Shown piece by piece: positions 31,625-40,266 of a DNA stretch of 47,547 bases. The stretch covers positions 1 to 47,547 of the forward strand of contig JAJEIY010000018.1 in assembly GCA_022828085.1 (NCBI GenBank), written 5' to 3'. The translations under genes were made by a program, and so were the position numbers. This DNA comes from Acidobacteriota bacterium (lineage in GTDB: Bacteria > Acidobacteriota > Vicinamibacteria > Marinacidobacterales > Marinacidobacteraceae). Position 1 is the stretch's first letter. The number at the start of each line of letters is the position of its first letter. Below the pieces are notes generated by a model. It was given only the letters and a program-made list of their open reading frames with translations, made no database searches and was not told the DNA's origin.

Positions 31625-32890
31625 ATGCGAACGTCGGGTCCGCGAACGCTGGTGCTGGGGCTTGGCAGCGTGCTCGTCCTGGCGAACGCGGCCGGCGGTC
31701 AGGAGATTCGCCGCGTCACGCTGCGCGAAGCCCTGCAGGAGTTCACCGAGAACAGCCTCGCCCTGAAGATCGCCCGGTCCGAGGCCGCCGAGATCGCCGG
31801 AGCGGCGCGCCAGTCGGGGGTCTACTCCAACCCGTCGCTTTCCTTCAGCCACGACGACCTGCACCACGACGACCCCGTGACCGGGACGGAGAGGTTCTGG
31901 GAGCAGACCATCCAGTTCGTTCAGGAGGTCGAATGGCCCGCCCGCACCTCCGCGCGGCGCCGGGCGGCCACCCACGCCATCAGCGCCAGCGCGGCCGGCC
32001 TGCGCGCCGATTCGGTTCCCCTGGCCTTCGAGGTCCGCGAGGCCTACGCGCTGGCGTGGTTCGCGGAGGAAGCGGAACGCGCGGTGGGCGAGGCCGCGGC
32101 GGTGATCCGGAGGGTGTCGGAGGACGCCGAGGCCCGGCTGGAAGCGGGGGACATCTCCGCCTACGAAGCCCGCCGCCTGCGGCTGGAGCGGGTGCGGGCC
32201 GAACAGGAGATGGTGGACGCGGGACTGGGGGCCCGCGACGCCCGCCGGCGGCTCGCCGCGCTCATCTCCCCCGGATCCGGCACGGAGGAGGTCGGGCCCT
32301 CCACGGGACTTCACGAAATCCCTCCGGAAGTAACCCGCGAGGCGGCGCTGGGCGCCCTTTCGGGGCGGCCGGACCTGGAAGCCGCGGCGCGGCAGCTGGA
32401 CACCGCCCAGGCCGAGGTCGAGGTTGCAGGTTTCTCCCTGCGGCCCTCCCCGACCTTCGGCCTCGGATACCGGCACCACCTGGACGGATTCGGCGGCGTC
32501 GCCCTGGGCTTCGATGTGCCGCTGCCGGTGTTCGATCGGGGATACGGGACTCGCGAGGAGGCGGCCGCCCGGAGCTCGGCGGCGGCCTATCGGCTCGACC
32601 TGAGGCGGCGGCTGGCGGAGTACGACCTGGTGGGCGCCTCGGACCGCTACACGGCCCGGCGCGCGCGTGTCGCAGCGGTGGTGGAGGACCTGTTGGCGGA
32701 CGGTGAGCTGCTCCTTATGTCCGCGACCGCGGCCTATGCCGAACAGGAGATGACGCTCGTGGAACTGCTCGATGCGGCCGATGCGTTCCAGGGCGCGCGG
32801 CTCACGGCGCTGTCGCTGCAGTCGGAGGCCTGGATCGCCTACTACGACCTGCTGCGCGCCATGGGTAGGGGCCCGGAGGAAGGACCATGA
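31625..32890 (+). CDS. czcC: TolC-like outer-membrane efflux protein (CzcC type)
   Basis: A 421-residue outer-membrane channel subunit. It has a signal peptide (residues 1-25, ending ANAAGGQE), then two OEP repeats of long amphipathic helices (SNPSLSFSHDDL near residue 75 and FDVPLPVFDRGYGTREEA near residue 300). It forms the export duct of the CzcCBA complex. GGGGAGGGGACA gives a strong ribosome-binding site before ATG 31625. Its stop overlaps the czcB start by 4 bases (ATGA). Confidence 0.87.
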   Translation: MRTSGPRTLVLGLGSVLVLANAAGGQEIRRVTLREALQEFTENSLALKIARSEAAEIAGAARQSGVYSNPSLSFSHDDLHHDDPVTGTERFWEQTIQFVQEVEWPARTSARRRAATHAISASAAGLRADSVPLAFEVREAYALAWFAEEAERAVGEAAAVIRRVSEDAEARLEAGDISAYEARRLRLERVRAEQEMVDAGLGARDARRRLAALISPGSGTEEVGPSTGLHEIPPEVTREAALGALSGRPDLEAAARQLDTAQAEVEVAGFSLRPSPTFGLGYRHHLDGFGGVALGFDVPLPVFDRGYGTREEAAARSSAAAYRLDLRRRLAEYDLVGASDRYTARRARVAAVVEDLLADGELLLMSATAAYAEQEMTLVELLDAADAFQGARLTALSLQSEAWIAYYDLLRAMGRGPEEGP

Positions 32891-34458
32891 ACCGAGAGCT
32901 TGTCCACGCGTGGGTCGTCGCTTCGTTGCTGAGCCTCGGTGTGCTGGGCTGCGGAGGAGCCGGGGGCGAGGACGAAGTTGCGGCCGAGGCCCACGATCCC
33001 CATCCGGGCGGAGGGCAGTTCACCGCGTCTTCCGGCGGGTTCGAGCTGTTCGCCATGTATCCGCACCAGATCGCGAACAGCGAGGGGGAGGAACCCTGGG
33101 AGATCCACCTCACGTCGGTGGAGGAGTGGCGGCCCGTCGAAGGCGCCCGGGTGACGCTGCAGATGGTCGGGCCCGGGAGGACCCGGGAGGAAGTCGTCGC
33201 CAGGTCCGACGTTCCGGGGGTGTACCTCGCGGCGCCCGTGCTGCCTACCATCGGAACCTGGCGCGCCGAGTTCGTGCTGTCGGTCGAAGGCCAGGACCAC
33301 GCGCTTCCGGCCGGACCCTTCGAGGTGTTCCGCAGCGAGGAAGAGGTGGACCCGCACGCCGGGCACGACCATGACCACGAGGAGGAGGCCGGACACGTCC
33401 ATACCGCCGACGAGGAGCCGGGCGCGGGGCTGATCACCCTGGCCGTGGAAGAACAGTGGTCGATTCCCTTCGCGGTTTCCGCCGCCGAGGAACGCGAAAT
33501 CCCGGCTTCGTTCTCCGCCGCGGGCGAGCTGGTGGCCCCTCCGGGCGGCCTCGTCCATGTGTCCGCCCCGGTGGCGGGGCTCGTGCAGGTGGACGGACCC
33601 TCGCTGGGGCCGGGCGACTTCGTCCGCACCGGGCAGCTCCTGGCGCTGATCGCGCCCATCCGCCTGGACAACTCGTACGAGCGCACCCGCGTGGACGTGG
33701 CGCTCGCGGAACGCGAGGTCGAGCGGGCCGAGCGCCTGCTCGCGGCCGAAGCCATTCCCGCGCGCCGCCTCGAGGAGGCGCGCCGGAACCTCGAGGTCGC
33801 GGTGGCGGCCTTCGAAGCCATCCGGGGAGGCACGCCGGGGAACGCCGGCGAAGACGCCGACAGCGGCCTCTACCAACTGGACAGCCCCATCGACGGCATG
33901 ATCGCGGAGCGGGACGTGGCGCTTGGCGAACAGGTCGCGGTCGGGGACCACGCCTTCACGATCGTGAACACCGGAACGCTCTGGTTCGTCGCCCGGGTTC
34001 CGGCCCGCTACGCGCCGGAGACCGGCCGGATCCGCGGCGCCTGGTTCACGGTGGAAGGCAACCCGAGCCCTTACACGGTAAGCCGGGTGCTGTCGGTCGG
34101 CAGCATGATCGATCCGGACAGCCGCACGCTGCCAGTCCGCTTCGCCGTCCCGAACGCCGACCGGGCCCTGAAGGTGGGGATGCTGGCGGAGGGCCAGATC
34201 CTCATCGGCGATCCCGAGCAGGGCACGGCGGTCCCGGTCTCCGCGATCCAGGACGAGGACGGCCTGCCGGTGATCTACGTCAAGGTGACCGGGGACAGTT
34301 TCGAGCGCCGGGTCGTCTCGGTGGGTGCGTCGGACGGAGCGTGGACGCTCGTCACCTCCGGGATCGCGCCCGGGGAGCAGGTGGTCACCGAAGGGGCCTA
34401 CCAGGTGAACCTCGCCGCGCTGGGAACCGTCGAACCGTCGCATGGCCACGCCCACTGA
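32887..34458 (+). CDS. czcB: RND membrane-fusion lipoprotein (CzcB type)
   Basis: A 523-residue periplasmic adaptor. The N-terminus is a lipoprotein signal with cysteine C22 (GVLGCGGAGG). Residues about 50-150 form an extra Ig-like domain, followed by a His/Asp/Glu-rich metal-binding segment (DPHAGHDHDHEEEAGHVH, about 155-172). The HlyD barrel, lipoyl and coiled-coil parts follow (VAGLVQVDGPSLGPGDFVRTG, QLDSPIDGMIAERDVALGEQ) and the protein ends GHAH. Such His-rich regions bind Zn, Co or Cu and pass the ion to the pump. It overlaps czcA by 17 bases. Confidence 0.9.
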   Translation: MNRELVHAWVVASLLSLGVLGCGGAGGEDEVAAEAHDPHPGGGQFTASSGGFELFAMYPHQIANSEGEEPWEIHLTSVEEWRPVEGARVTLQMVGPGRTREEVVARSDVPGVYLAAPVLPTIGTWRAEFVLSVEGQDHALPAGPFEVFRSEEEVDPHAGHDHDHEEEAGHVHTADEEPGAGLITLAVEEQWSIPFAVSAAEEREIPASFSAAGELVAPPGGLVHVSAPVAGLVQVDGPSLGPGDFVRTGQLLALIAPIRLDNSYERTRVDVALAEREVERAERLLAAEAIPARRLEEARRNLEVAVAAFEAIRGGTPGNAGEDADSGLYQLDSPIDGMIAERDVALGEQVAVGDHAFTIVNTGTLWFVARVPARYAPETGRIRGAWFTVEGNPSPYTVSRVLSVGSMIDPDSRTLPVRFAVPNADRALKVGMLAEGQILIGDPEQGTAVPVSAIQDEDGLPVIYVKVTGDSFERRVVSVGASDGAWTLVTSGIAPGEQVVTEGAYQVNLAALGTVEPSHGHAH

Positions 34459-37400
34459 CGGACCCGCCGCGGGCGGGACCGAGCAGCGCGGCGTCCTCGA
34501 CCACTTCGTCGGCGCCTCGCTCAAGAACCCGTTCCTCGCGCTCATCCTCGCGATGGGCCTCTTCGTGGGCGGAAGCTGGATCGCCGCCACGTTCCCGGTG
34601 GACGTCTTCCCGGACCTGACGGCGCCGACCGTCACGGTGGTGACCGATGCCCGGGGATTGGCCCCGGAGGACGTCGAGGTCTCGATCACCTTCCCGATCG
34701 AGACGGCGTTGAACGGCGCGCTGGGAGTGCGGCGGGTCCGCTCGCGATCGGGCACCGGGATCAGCGTCGTCTGGGCGGACTTCGAGTGGGGCACGGACAT
34801 CTTCCTCGCCCGGCAGATCGTGAGCGCCAGGCTCCAGGCGCAGGCGCTGGAACTGCCGGAAGGCGTGAACCCGCCGGTGCTGGCGCCCATCAGCTCGATC
34901 ATGGGCGAGATCATGCTGGTCGGCCTGAGCGCGCCCGAGGCGCAACTCATGGAGGCTCGCACTCTCGCGGACTGGGTGGTCCGCCGCCGGCTGCTCGCCG
35001 TGCCGGGCGTCTCGCAGGTGATCGCCCAGGGTGGCGACGTCCGCGAATACCAGGTCCTGATCGATCCGCAGCGGCTCCTGGCCTACGAGGTCGGGCTCGA
35101 GGACGTCCTCGCCGCCACCGCCGGGTCCAGCGAGAACGTGTCCGGGGGCCTCTACTGGTCGAGCGGCCGGGAGATCCTGGTCCGCGGGATCGTCCGTCCC
35201 GGCAACGTCGAGGACATCGGTCGGACCGTGGTGACGACGCGGGAGGGGATCCCGGTCCTGATCGAGGACCTCGCCGAAGTGCGGATCGGCCCCAAGATCA
35301 CCTACGGGACCGGATCGGTGAACGCGGAGTCCGCCGTCATCCTCTCGATCCAGAAACAGGCGGGGGCCAACACCCTCGAGCTCACCGAGCGGGTGGAGGC
35401 CGAGCTCGACGCGATCGAGGCCGTCCTCCCCGAGGGGATCACCATGGAGCGGGAGATCTTCCGGCAGGCGGACTTCATTTCGCTCGCGGTGGACAACGTG
35501 GTCCTCGCCCTGCGCGACGGCGCCCTGTTCGTCATCGTCACGCTCCTGTTCTTCCTCTGGAACGTGCGCACCACGCTGATCTCGGTGGTCGCCATTCCGC
35601 TCTCGCTGGCGCTCGCGATCATCGTGATGCGCGCGCTCGGGGGCACCGTGAACACCATGACGCTCGGCGGGATGGCGATCGCCATCGGCGCCCTCGTGGA
35701 CGACGCGATCATCTTCGCCGAGAACGTCCACCGCCGGCTCCGCGACAACCGCCGGCGTCCGCTGGCGGAGCGCGCCCCGCCCCTGGCCATCATCCGCAGC
35801 GCCGCGAGCGAGATCCGGGACCCGATCCTCAACGCCACGCTGATCATCACGATCGTCTTCGTGCCGCTGTTCTTCCTCTCCGGCGTGGAAGGCCGGATGC
35901 TGATGCCCCTCGGCGAGGCCTACATCATCAGCATCCTCTCGTCGCTCTTCATAGCCGTGACCGTGACGCCGGCGCTTTGCTACCTGCTGCTCCCGAACGA
36001 CCGCTCCATCATGCGGCAGCGCGAGCCGTGGCTGGTCCGCCTCCTCGAGTACCTCTACCGGGGGGTGCTCGACCGGGCGCTGCGCCGCTCCGGGCAGATG
36101 CTGATCGGGGCGGCGCTGCTGCTGGCGGCCACCCTCGCGGTCGTTCCCACCCTGGGCCGGGAGTTCCTGCCGGAGTTCCAGGAGGGCTCGCTGACCATCG
36201 CGCTCATCGGGGTGCCGGGCACTTCGCTTGAGGAATCCGACGAGACCGGCAAACGCGTGGAGCGGCGCCTGCTCGAGGTGGAGGGGGTGCTCTCGACCGC
36301 GCGGCGCACCGGCCGGGCAGAGCTGGACGAGGAAGCGCAGGGCGCGAACGTCTCGCACGTGGAAGCGCACCTGGACCTGAGCACCCGCGAGATGTCCGAC
36401 CTGATGGCCGAGGTCCGGGACCGGCTCGCAGGAATCCCCGGAACGAGCATCACCGTGGGACAGCCGATCGGCCACCGCATCGACCACATGCTTTCCGGCA
36501 CGCGCGCGGCGATCGCGATCAGCGTCTTCGGTCCCGATCTCCGGGAGCTGCGCAACCTCGCCAGCCAGATCGAGGCCATTGCCCACGATGTCCAGGGTCT
36601 GGTGGACGTCTCCGCGGAGCAGCAGGCCGAGGTGCCGCAGTTGCAGGTCCGCGCGAACCGCCGGGCGATGGCCCGCTACGGCGTCACCCCGGGACACCTC
36701 GCGGAGGCCGTCAGCGTCGCCATCCAGGGCGAGGCCGTGTCCATCGTGCGGGAAGGGGAGCGCACGTTCGATCTGCTGGTGCGCTATGCCGACGACTACC
36801 GTACCGATCCGGAAGCCATCGGCAGCGCCCTCATGGCGACCCCCGCCGGGCCGATCGTGCCGCTGTCGCAGCTCGGCTCGATCGTGCAGGCCATGGGGCC
36901 GAACATGATCACCCGGGAGAACGTCCAGCGGAAGATCGTGGTCAGCGCCAACGTCGCGGAGCGCGACGTCATCGGGGCGGTGACCGAACTCCAGGAGCGG
37001 GTCGCGGCCGGGCTGGACCTTCCCCCCGAGTACTTCCTCCAGTACGGAGGCCAGTTCGAGAGCGGCGAGGCGGCCAGCCGCCGGATCACCATCCTCTCGC
37101 TGTTCTCGATCGGCGCCGTCTTCATGATCATGTTCCGGGCGTTCGGGAGCTTCCGGACCGCCATGTTCCTCATGGTGAACCTGCCGCTGGCCCTGACCGG
37201 CGGGGTCGCCGCCGTGCTGTTGATCGGCGGCACCGTGAACGTCGCCACCCTGGTCGGCTTCATCACGCTGTTCGGGATCGCGGTGCGGAACGGGATGCTC
37301 CTCGTGAGCCGGTACCAGGACCTGTGCACGGCCGGAGTGCCGCTTCCCGAGAGCATCCGGCAGGGCTCGGTGGAGCGCCTCAGTCCCATTCTCATGACCG

Positions 37401-37606
37401 CGCTGACCGCGGGCCTCGCCCTCATTCCCCTCGCGCTGGGGATCGGCGAGCCGGGCAAGGAAATCCAGGCGCCGCTCGCGGTTGTCGTCCTCGGCGGCCT
37501 GACGACCTCCACGATCCTCAACATGTTCGTCGTCCCGGCCCTGTTCCTGCGCTACGGGCGGATGACGGTCGGAACCCCATCCGAAGCGGCGCGGCTCTCG
37601 GGATAA
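34442..37606 (+). CDS. czcA: Heavy-metal RND efflux pump (CzcA/HME family)
   Basis: A 1054-residue inner-membrane RND pump with 12 predicted helices and two large periplasmic loops. NPFLALILAMGLFVGG starts the first helix. The intramembrane proton-relay motif is AIGALVDDAIIFAEN (residues 414-428), the form known from copper/silver CusA, rather than the DFGxxxDG form of CzcA. The periplasmic site region reads IGHRIDHMLSG (H678, H682), with His where CusA has a Met ligand, which resembles divalent-metal pumps. The exported ion is therefore uncertain, but the adjacent CDF with HxxxD motifs favours zinc. It is the last gene of the operon; its stop faces the selenoprotein gene. Confidence 0.93.
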   Translation: MATPTDGPAAGGTEQRGVLDHFVGASLKNPFLALILAMGLFVGGSWIAATFPVDVFPDLTAPTVTVVTDARGLAPEDVEVSITFPIETALNGALGVRRVRSRSGTGISVVWADFEWGTDIFLARQIVSARLQAQALELPEGVNPPVLAPISSIMGEIMLVGLSAPEAQLMEARTLADWVVRRRLLAVPGVSQVIAQGGDVREYQVLIDPQRLLAYEVGLEDVLAATAGSSENVSGGLYWSSGREILVRGIVRPGNVEDIGRTVVTTREGIPVLIEDLAEVRIGPKITYGTGSVNAESAVILSIQKQAGANTLELTERVEAELDAIEAVLPEGITMEREIFRQADFISLAVDNVVLALRDGALFVIVTLLFFLWNVRTTLISVVAIPLSLALAIIVMRALGGTVNTMTLGGMAIAIGALVDDAIIFAENVHRRLRDNRRRPLAERAPPLAIIRSAASEIRDPILNATLIITIVFVPLFFLSGVEGRMLMPLGEAYIISILSSLFIAVTVTPALCYLLLPNDRSIMRQREPWLVRLLEYLYRGVLDRALRRSGQMLIGAALLLAATLAVVPTLGREFLPEFQEGSLTIALIGVPGTSLEESDETGKRVERRLLEVEGVLSTARRTGRAELDEEAQGANVSHVEAHLDLSTREMSDLMAEVRDRLAGIPGTSITVGQPIGHRIDHMLSGTRAAIAISVFGPDLRELRNLASQIEAIAHDVQGLVDVSAEQQAEVPQLQVRANRRAMARYGVTPGHLAEAVSVAIQGEAVSIVREGERTFDLLVRYADDYRTDPEAIGSALMATPAGPIVPLSQLGSIVQAMGPNMITRENVQRKIVVSANVAERDVIGAVTELQERVAAGLDLPPEYFLQYGGQFESGEAASRRITILSLFSIGAVFMIMFRAFGSFRTAMFLMVNLPLALTGGVAAVLLIGGTVNVATLVGFITLFGIAVRNGMLLVSRYQDLCTAGVPLPESIRQGSVERLSPILMTALTAGLALIPLALGIGEPGKEIQAPLAVVVLGGLTTSTILNMFVVPALFLRYGRMTVGTPSEAARLSG

Positions 37607-37632
37607 CCCGACCGGCGACCCGGGGAGTCCGC

Positions 37633-37653
37633 GGCGCCCCGATCGCGGGCGCC
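37633..37653. terminator. Possible bidirectional hairpin between convergent genes
   Basis: A perfect 7-bp stem GGCGCCC/GGGCGCC with loop CGATCGC lies in the 54-base gap between czcA and the selenoprotein gene. There is no T tract, so Rho-independent termination is not certain. Confidence 0.4.
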
Positions 37654-37660
37654 TGACCCG

Positions 37661-38968
37661 TCAGGGGGTTCCGAGCTTGCGGAAGCGCTGGCGGTGGGTC
37701 TTGACGGTCATCGGGGTGCGGACTCCGTCACGGAACACTCCGAGCTCAGCCTCCTCCCCGGCGGACACGTTCAGCCGCAGATAGACGAGACAGTCCCGGA
37801 CCGCCGGGTCCGCCTCGACGCCGTCCACGGAGTAGATGACGTCTCCGGGCCGCAGGTCGTGGAGTTCGAGCACCCCGGCGCGGGCGTTGACGCGGGTGAC
37901 CTCGCAGGCAAGGCCTTCGGGATCGAGGCCCAGGTCGCGCTTCCGCGCTTCGGTGAGCGGAGCGGTGGACAGATGCGTCTGCGGATCGATCGACCAGTAG
38001 CGGTAGGTGATGTCCGAAACCCACCACTGCAGCGGCAGGTCGATCACGAGATCCACCGGCCCCGCCCCCGCCCGCTCGACGGTCAGCGGGAGGCGCGCGG
38101 CGGTCCGGTCCAGGCCGTCGTAGACGTGGAGCAGGTCCCCGAACGTCAGGACCCGCTGCCCGGCGAAGTTTGCGATGGCGTCACCGGGGAGCAGTCCGGC
38201 GGCCATGGCCGCTCCCTCGGCGCGCTCGACCACGAGGCCGCGCGGCACGTCGAGGTGGATGCCGAGGTCCCGGATGTCGGGCGAACGAAACATCTCGCGC
38301 CGCTTGTCGAGGGTTCCCTCCCGCTCCCGTGCGGCGGCCCGGTAGTCCCCGATCATGTGGCATTCGACGCAGCGCCCCCGCTCCAGCTCCTGGACGCGCA
38401 GGCGCTCCAGCTCGCGGGCGAAGAAGGGCGGCGGCCGCGGACGCGCCGGCAGCTCGCCCGCGAGCCACCGCTCGTGCTCCTCGAGGCCCGCCCGGAGCGC
38501 GAGCGCGAAGCTGTCGAGGTCCAGGTAGGAGTCCGCCGAGACCGCGTCGCGCCCGCCGTACCGCAGGTAGATCTGTTCGTCAGGACTGACGATGAAGAAG
38601 TAGATCGAGTGGTGCCAGTCGAAGTCGAAGAGGCCGACGTCGATCCGGTTCATCCGCGTGATGCGGGCGCGGACGAAGCGTTCGAGCAGACGTCCCCTCT
38701 CGGAATCTCGCGGCGACAGCACCACCTGTGCGTCGAATCGTCGGCCGGTGATTCAGGGGGAGCAGCGGAACTCGACCAGAAGCGGCCGTCCCGTCTCTTT
38801 CGCCAGCGCCAGCGCCTCCTGGTAGTTGCCGAGCCACTCGAGCGTGTCGTCCTCGGGCGGCTGCCCGGCAGCCGCCGACGAATGCCCCGAAGCGCTCAGC
38901 CCGACGAGCAGGCCGGCAGCGGCGAGGAGCGAGGCGCCGGAGCGTCCTGGCGGTTCGTGTTGTTGCAT
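37661..38968 (-). CDS. Thioredoxin-like/PDZ selenoprotein (Trx7/PDZ type) with in-frame TGA
   Basis: A 435-codon gene read through TGA at 38753-38755 as selenocysteine. Residues 1-35 are a signal peptide (SLLAAAGLLVGLSASGHS). A thioredoxin-like domain follows with LLVEFRCSP-U72-ITGRRFDAQVV, giving the redox motif C69-S-P-U72. VGLFDFDWHHSIYFFIV and IYLRYGGRDA continue the family pattern without a break. A CVECH motif (C200, C203, H204) resembles a c-type heme or second redox site, and two PDZ-like domains follow (GLLPGDAIANFAGQRV; DLRPGDVIYSVDGVEA). Similarity to the Trx7/PDZ (seleno)protein family continues on both sides of the TGA in one frame. ATG 38968 lies 5 bases after the stop of the DsbD-N-like gene, so the pair forms one operon. 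Confidence 0.85.
38714..38735 (-). promoter_or_regulatory. Candidate bacterial SECIS hairpin
   Basis: Downstream of the TGA (minus strand), the arms CGACGCAC (38735-38728) and GTGC-T-GTCG (38722-38714) pair with one bulged U and expose the loop AGGUG. The loop starts 26 bases after the TGA, inside the usual bacterial SECIS range. The AGGU loop resembles that of E. coli fdhF. The hairpin is also protein-coding. Confidence 0.65.
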
Positions 38969-38973
38969 GACAG

Positions 38974-39534
38974 TCAATCCTCCGAGCTTTGTACCGCCGC
39001 GAGAGACTCGGGGTCGACGGAACGCCCGGCGCTCTCCGTCACCGGGACGCGGAGACCGTCCACCATCGCGCACAGCCGGTCGGTACAGGCCTGCGCATCC
39101 ACCTGGACCCAGCCACCGGGATCCGCGCGCAGGACGCGGGCGGCAAAGAACGACCGGTCCGCGAAGCCCCACGTGTACCAGCGGAGTTCGGGTTGGGAGA
39201 GCTCGGTGGGGGCCGTCTGCCGCCACGACGCGTCCAGTTCGATCTCGGGCGAGGAGGTGATCACCGTCGGCAGTTCGGTGTCCGGCCTGGCTTTCCCCGT
39301 CACCTCTCGCGCGCGCTGCACGTTGTCCATCGCGTAGGTGTGCCAGCCCGGCTCGTGCCACGCATCGACGACGAGCCAGTCGCCCTCGATCCGCGCCGCG
39401 TAACTCACCGCGAGGTTCTCGCCCAGCCAGACCTCCTGGCGCGGCGGTTCCGCGGTTCCCTGGGCGCCGGCCGCCGCGGCGATGCCGGCGAGCATCAGCA
39501 GCGCCAAACCGGTCGTGAGGATCAGGTTCTTCAT
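38974..39534 (-). CDS. DsbD N-terminal-domain-like periplasmic protein
   Basis: A 186-residue exported protein. Residues 1-25 are a signal peptide (LILTTGLALLMLAGIAAAAG). The body resembles the disulfide-corrector domain at the N-terminus of DsbD: VVDAWHEPGWHTYAMDN, LRWYTWGFADRSFFAARVL and a cysteine pair C-x4-C in ACTDRLCAMVDG near residue 155. In DsbD this domain passes electrons to periplasmic thioredoxin-like partners, so it may serve the selenoprotein encoded next. ATG 39534 has an upstream GGGAG. The open frame continues further upstream but crosses the palindromic operator. Confidence 0.78.
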   Translation of the reverse strand: MKNLILTTGLALLMLAGIAAAAGAQGTAEPPRQEVWLGENLAVSYAARIEGDWLVVDAWHEPGWHTYAMDNVQRAREVTGKARPDTELPTVITSSPEIELDASWRQTAPTELSQPELRWYTWGFADRSFFAARVLRADPGGWVQVDAQACTDRLCAMVDGLRVPVTESAGRSVDPESLAAVQSSED

Positions 39535-39622
39535 GGAATCGCTCCCGGTTCGTTCCGTGTCGCAGAAATCGTACGGCATCGGCGCCGACATCGGGAAGGA
39601 CGCGGGTGGGGCTCGACAAAAG

Positions 39623-39650
39623 ACCATTGACAAATAGTTTTGTCAATGGT
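39623..39650. promoter_or_regulatory. Perfect 12-bp-arm palindrome, divergent operator
   Basis: ACCATTGACAAA and its exact inverse TTTGTCAATGGT flank a 4-base TAGT centre. Each arm contains TTGACA, so both divergent promoters could have their -35 boxes inside it. It lies between the DsbD-N-like/selenoprotein operon and the ArsR-type gene and is AT-rich against the background. It is the probable binding site of that regulator. Confidence 0.72.
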
Positions 39651-39663
39651 TTCATTCCGGCCC

Positions 39664-40266
39664 ATGCTCGACGTGGCCGTCATCGAAGAGCCCGCCGCCG
39701 CGGCGGTGACCCTCGACCCGAAGCGCGCCCGGCTGCTCGCCGAAATGGCCGAACCGGTCTCGGCGGCGGCGCTGGCGACCCGGGTCGGCCTTCCCCGGCA
39801 GAAGGTCAACTACCACCTCCGGACCCTCGAGAAGCACGGCCTCGTGCGTGTCGCGGACGAGCGCAAGTGGGGCGGGCTGACCGAACGGCGGCTGGTGGCG
39901 ACCGCCCGCTCCTACGTGGTGAGCCCGGCGGCGCTCGGCCCCCTGGCCAGCGACCCCGGGCGCACGCGGGACCGGCTCTCGGCCGGCTACCTGGTCGCGC
40001 TCGCGGCCCGCGCCGTGCGCGAGCTGAGCCAACTCCTGCGGCGCGCCGGCCAGACCGGCAAGCGGCTCGCCACCCTCTCGATCAACACCGAGATCCGGTT
40101 CTCCTCTCCGGAGGCCCGGGCCCGGTTCAGCAGTGAACTCGTCGCCGCGGTCGGTGATCTGGCGCGGCGCTACCACGACGAATCCGCCCCCGGCGGCCGG
40201 CGGCACCGGCTGGTGGCCGTCGCCTACCCGACGCCGGCGGACGCCCTCAGCAAGGAGCCATCATGA
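39664..40266 (+). CDS. ArsR/HTH_20-type transcriptional regulator
   Basis: A 200-residue regulator with an N-terminal winged helix (KRARLLAEMAEPVSAAALA, then VGLPRQKVNYHLRTLEKHGL and a basic wing) and a C-terminal helical domain (about residues 90-200) of unknown ligand. ATG 39664 is preferred; a TTG at 39640 and an ATG at 39646 lie inside the palindromic operator. A TTGACA at 39627-39632 would place transcription close to this ATG, so the mRNA may be nearly leaderless. The stop overlaps the SRPBCC start (ATGA). Confidence 0.83.
   Translation: MLDVAVIEEPAAAAVTLDPKRARLLAEMAEPVSAAALATRVGLPRQKVNYHLRTLEKHGLVRVADERKWGGLTERRLVATARSYVVSPAALGPLASDPGRTRDRLSAGYLVALAARAVRELSQLLRRAGQTGKRLATLSINTEIRFSSPEARARFSSELVAAVGDLARRYHDESAPGGRRHRLVAVAYPTPADALSKEPS

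Noticed and set aside
30305..32479. Long minus-strand open frame opposite czcD and czcC
   Set aside because: It is antisense to well-supported efflux genes, with no recognisable domains.
34385..36697. Long open frame on the strand opposite czcA (about 770 codons)
   Set aside because: It is a mirror of GC-rich third codon positions; its translation is Arg/His/Asp-rich with no domain, while czcA is unmistakable.
37661..38725. A separate 354-codon gene starting at GTG 38725
   Set aside because: It would begin in the middle of a thioredoxin fold without its redox site; the upstream frame supplies signal peptide and C-S-P across a single TGA in the same frame.
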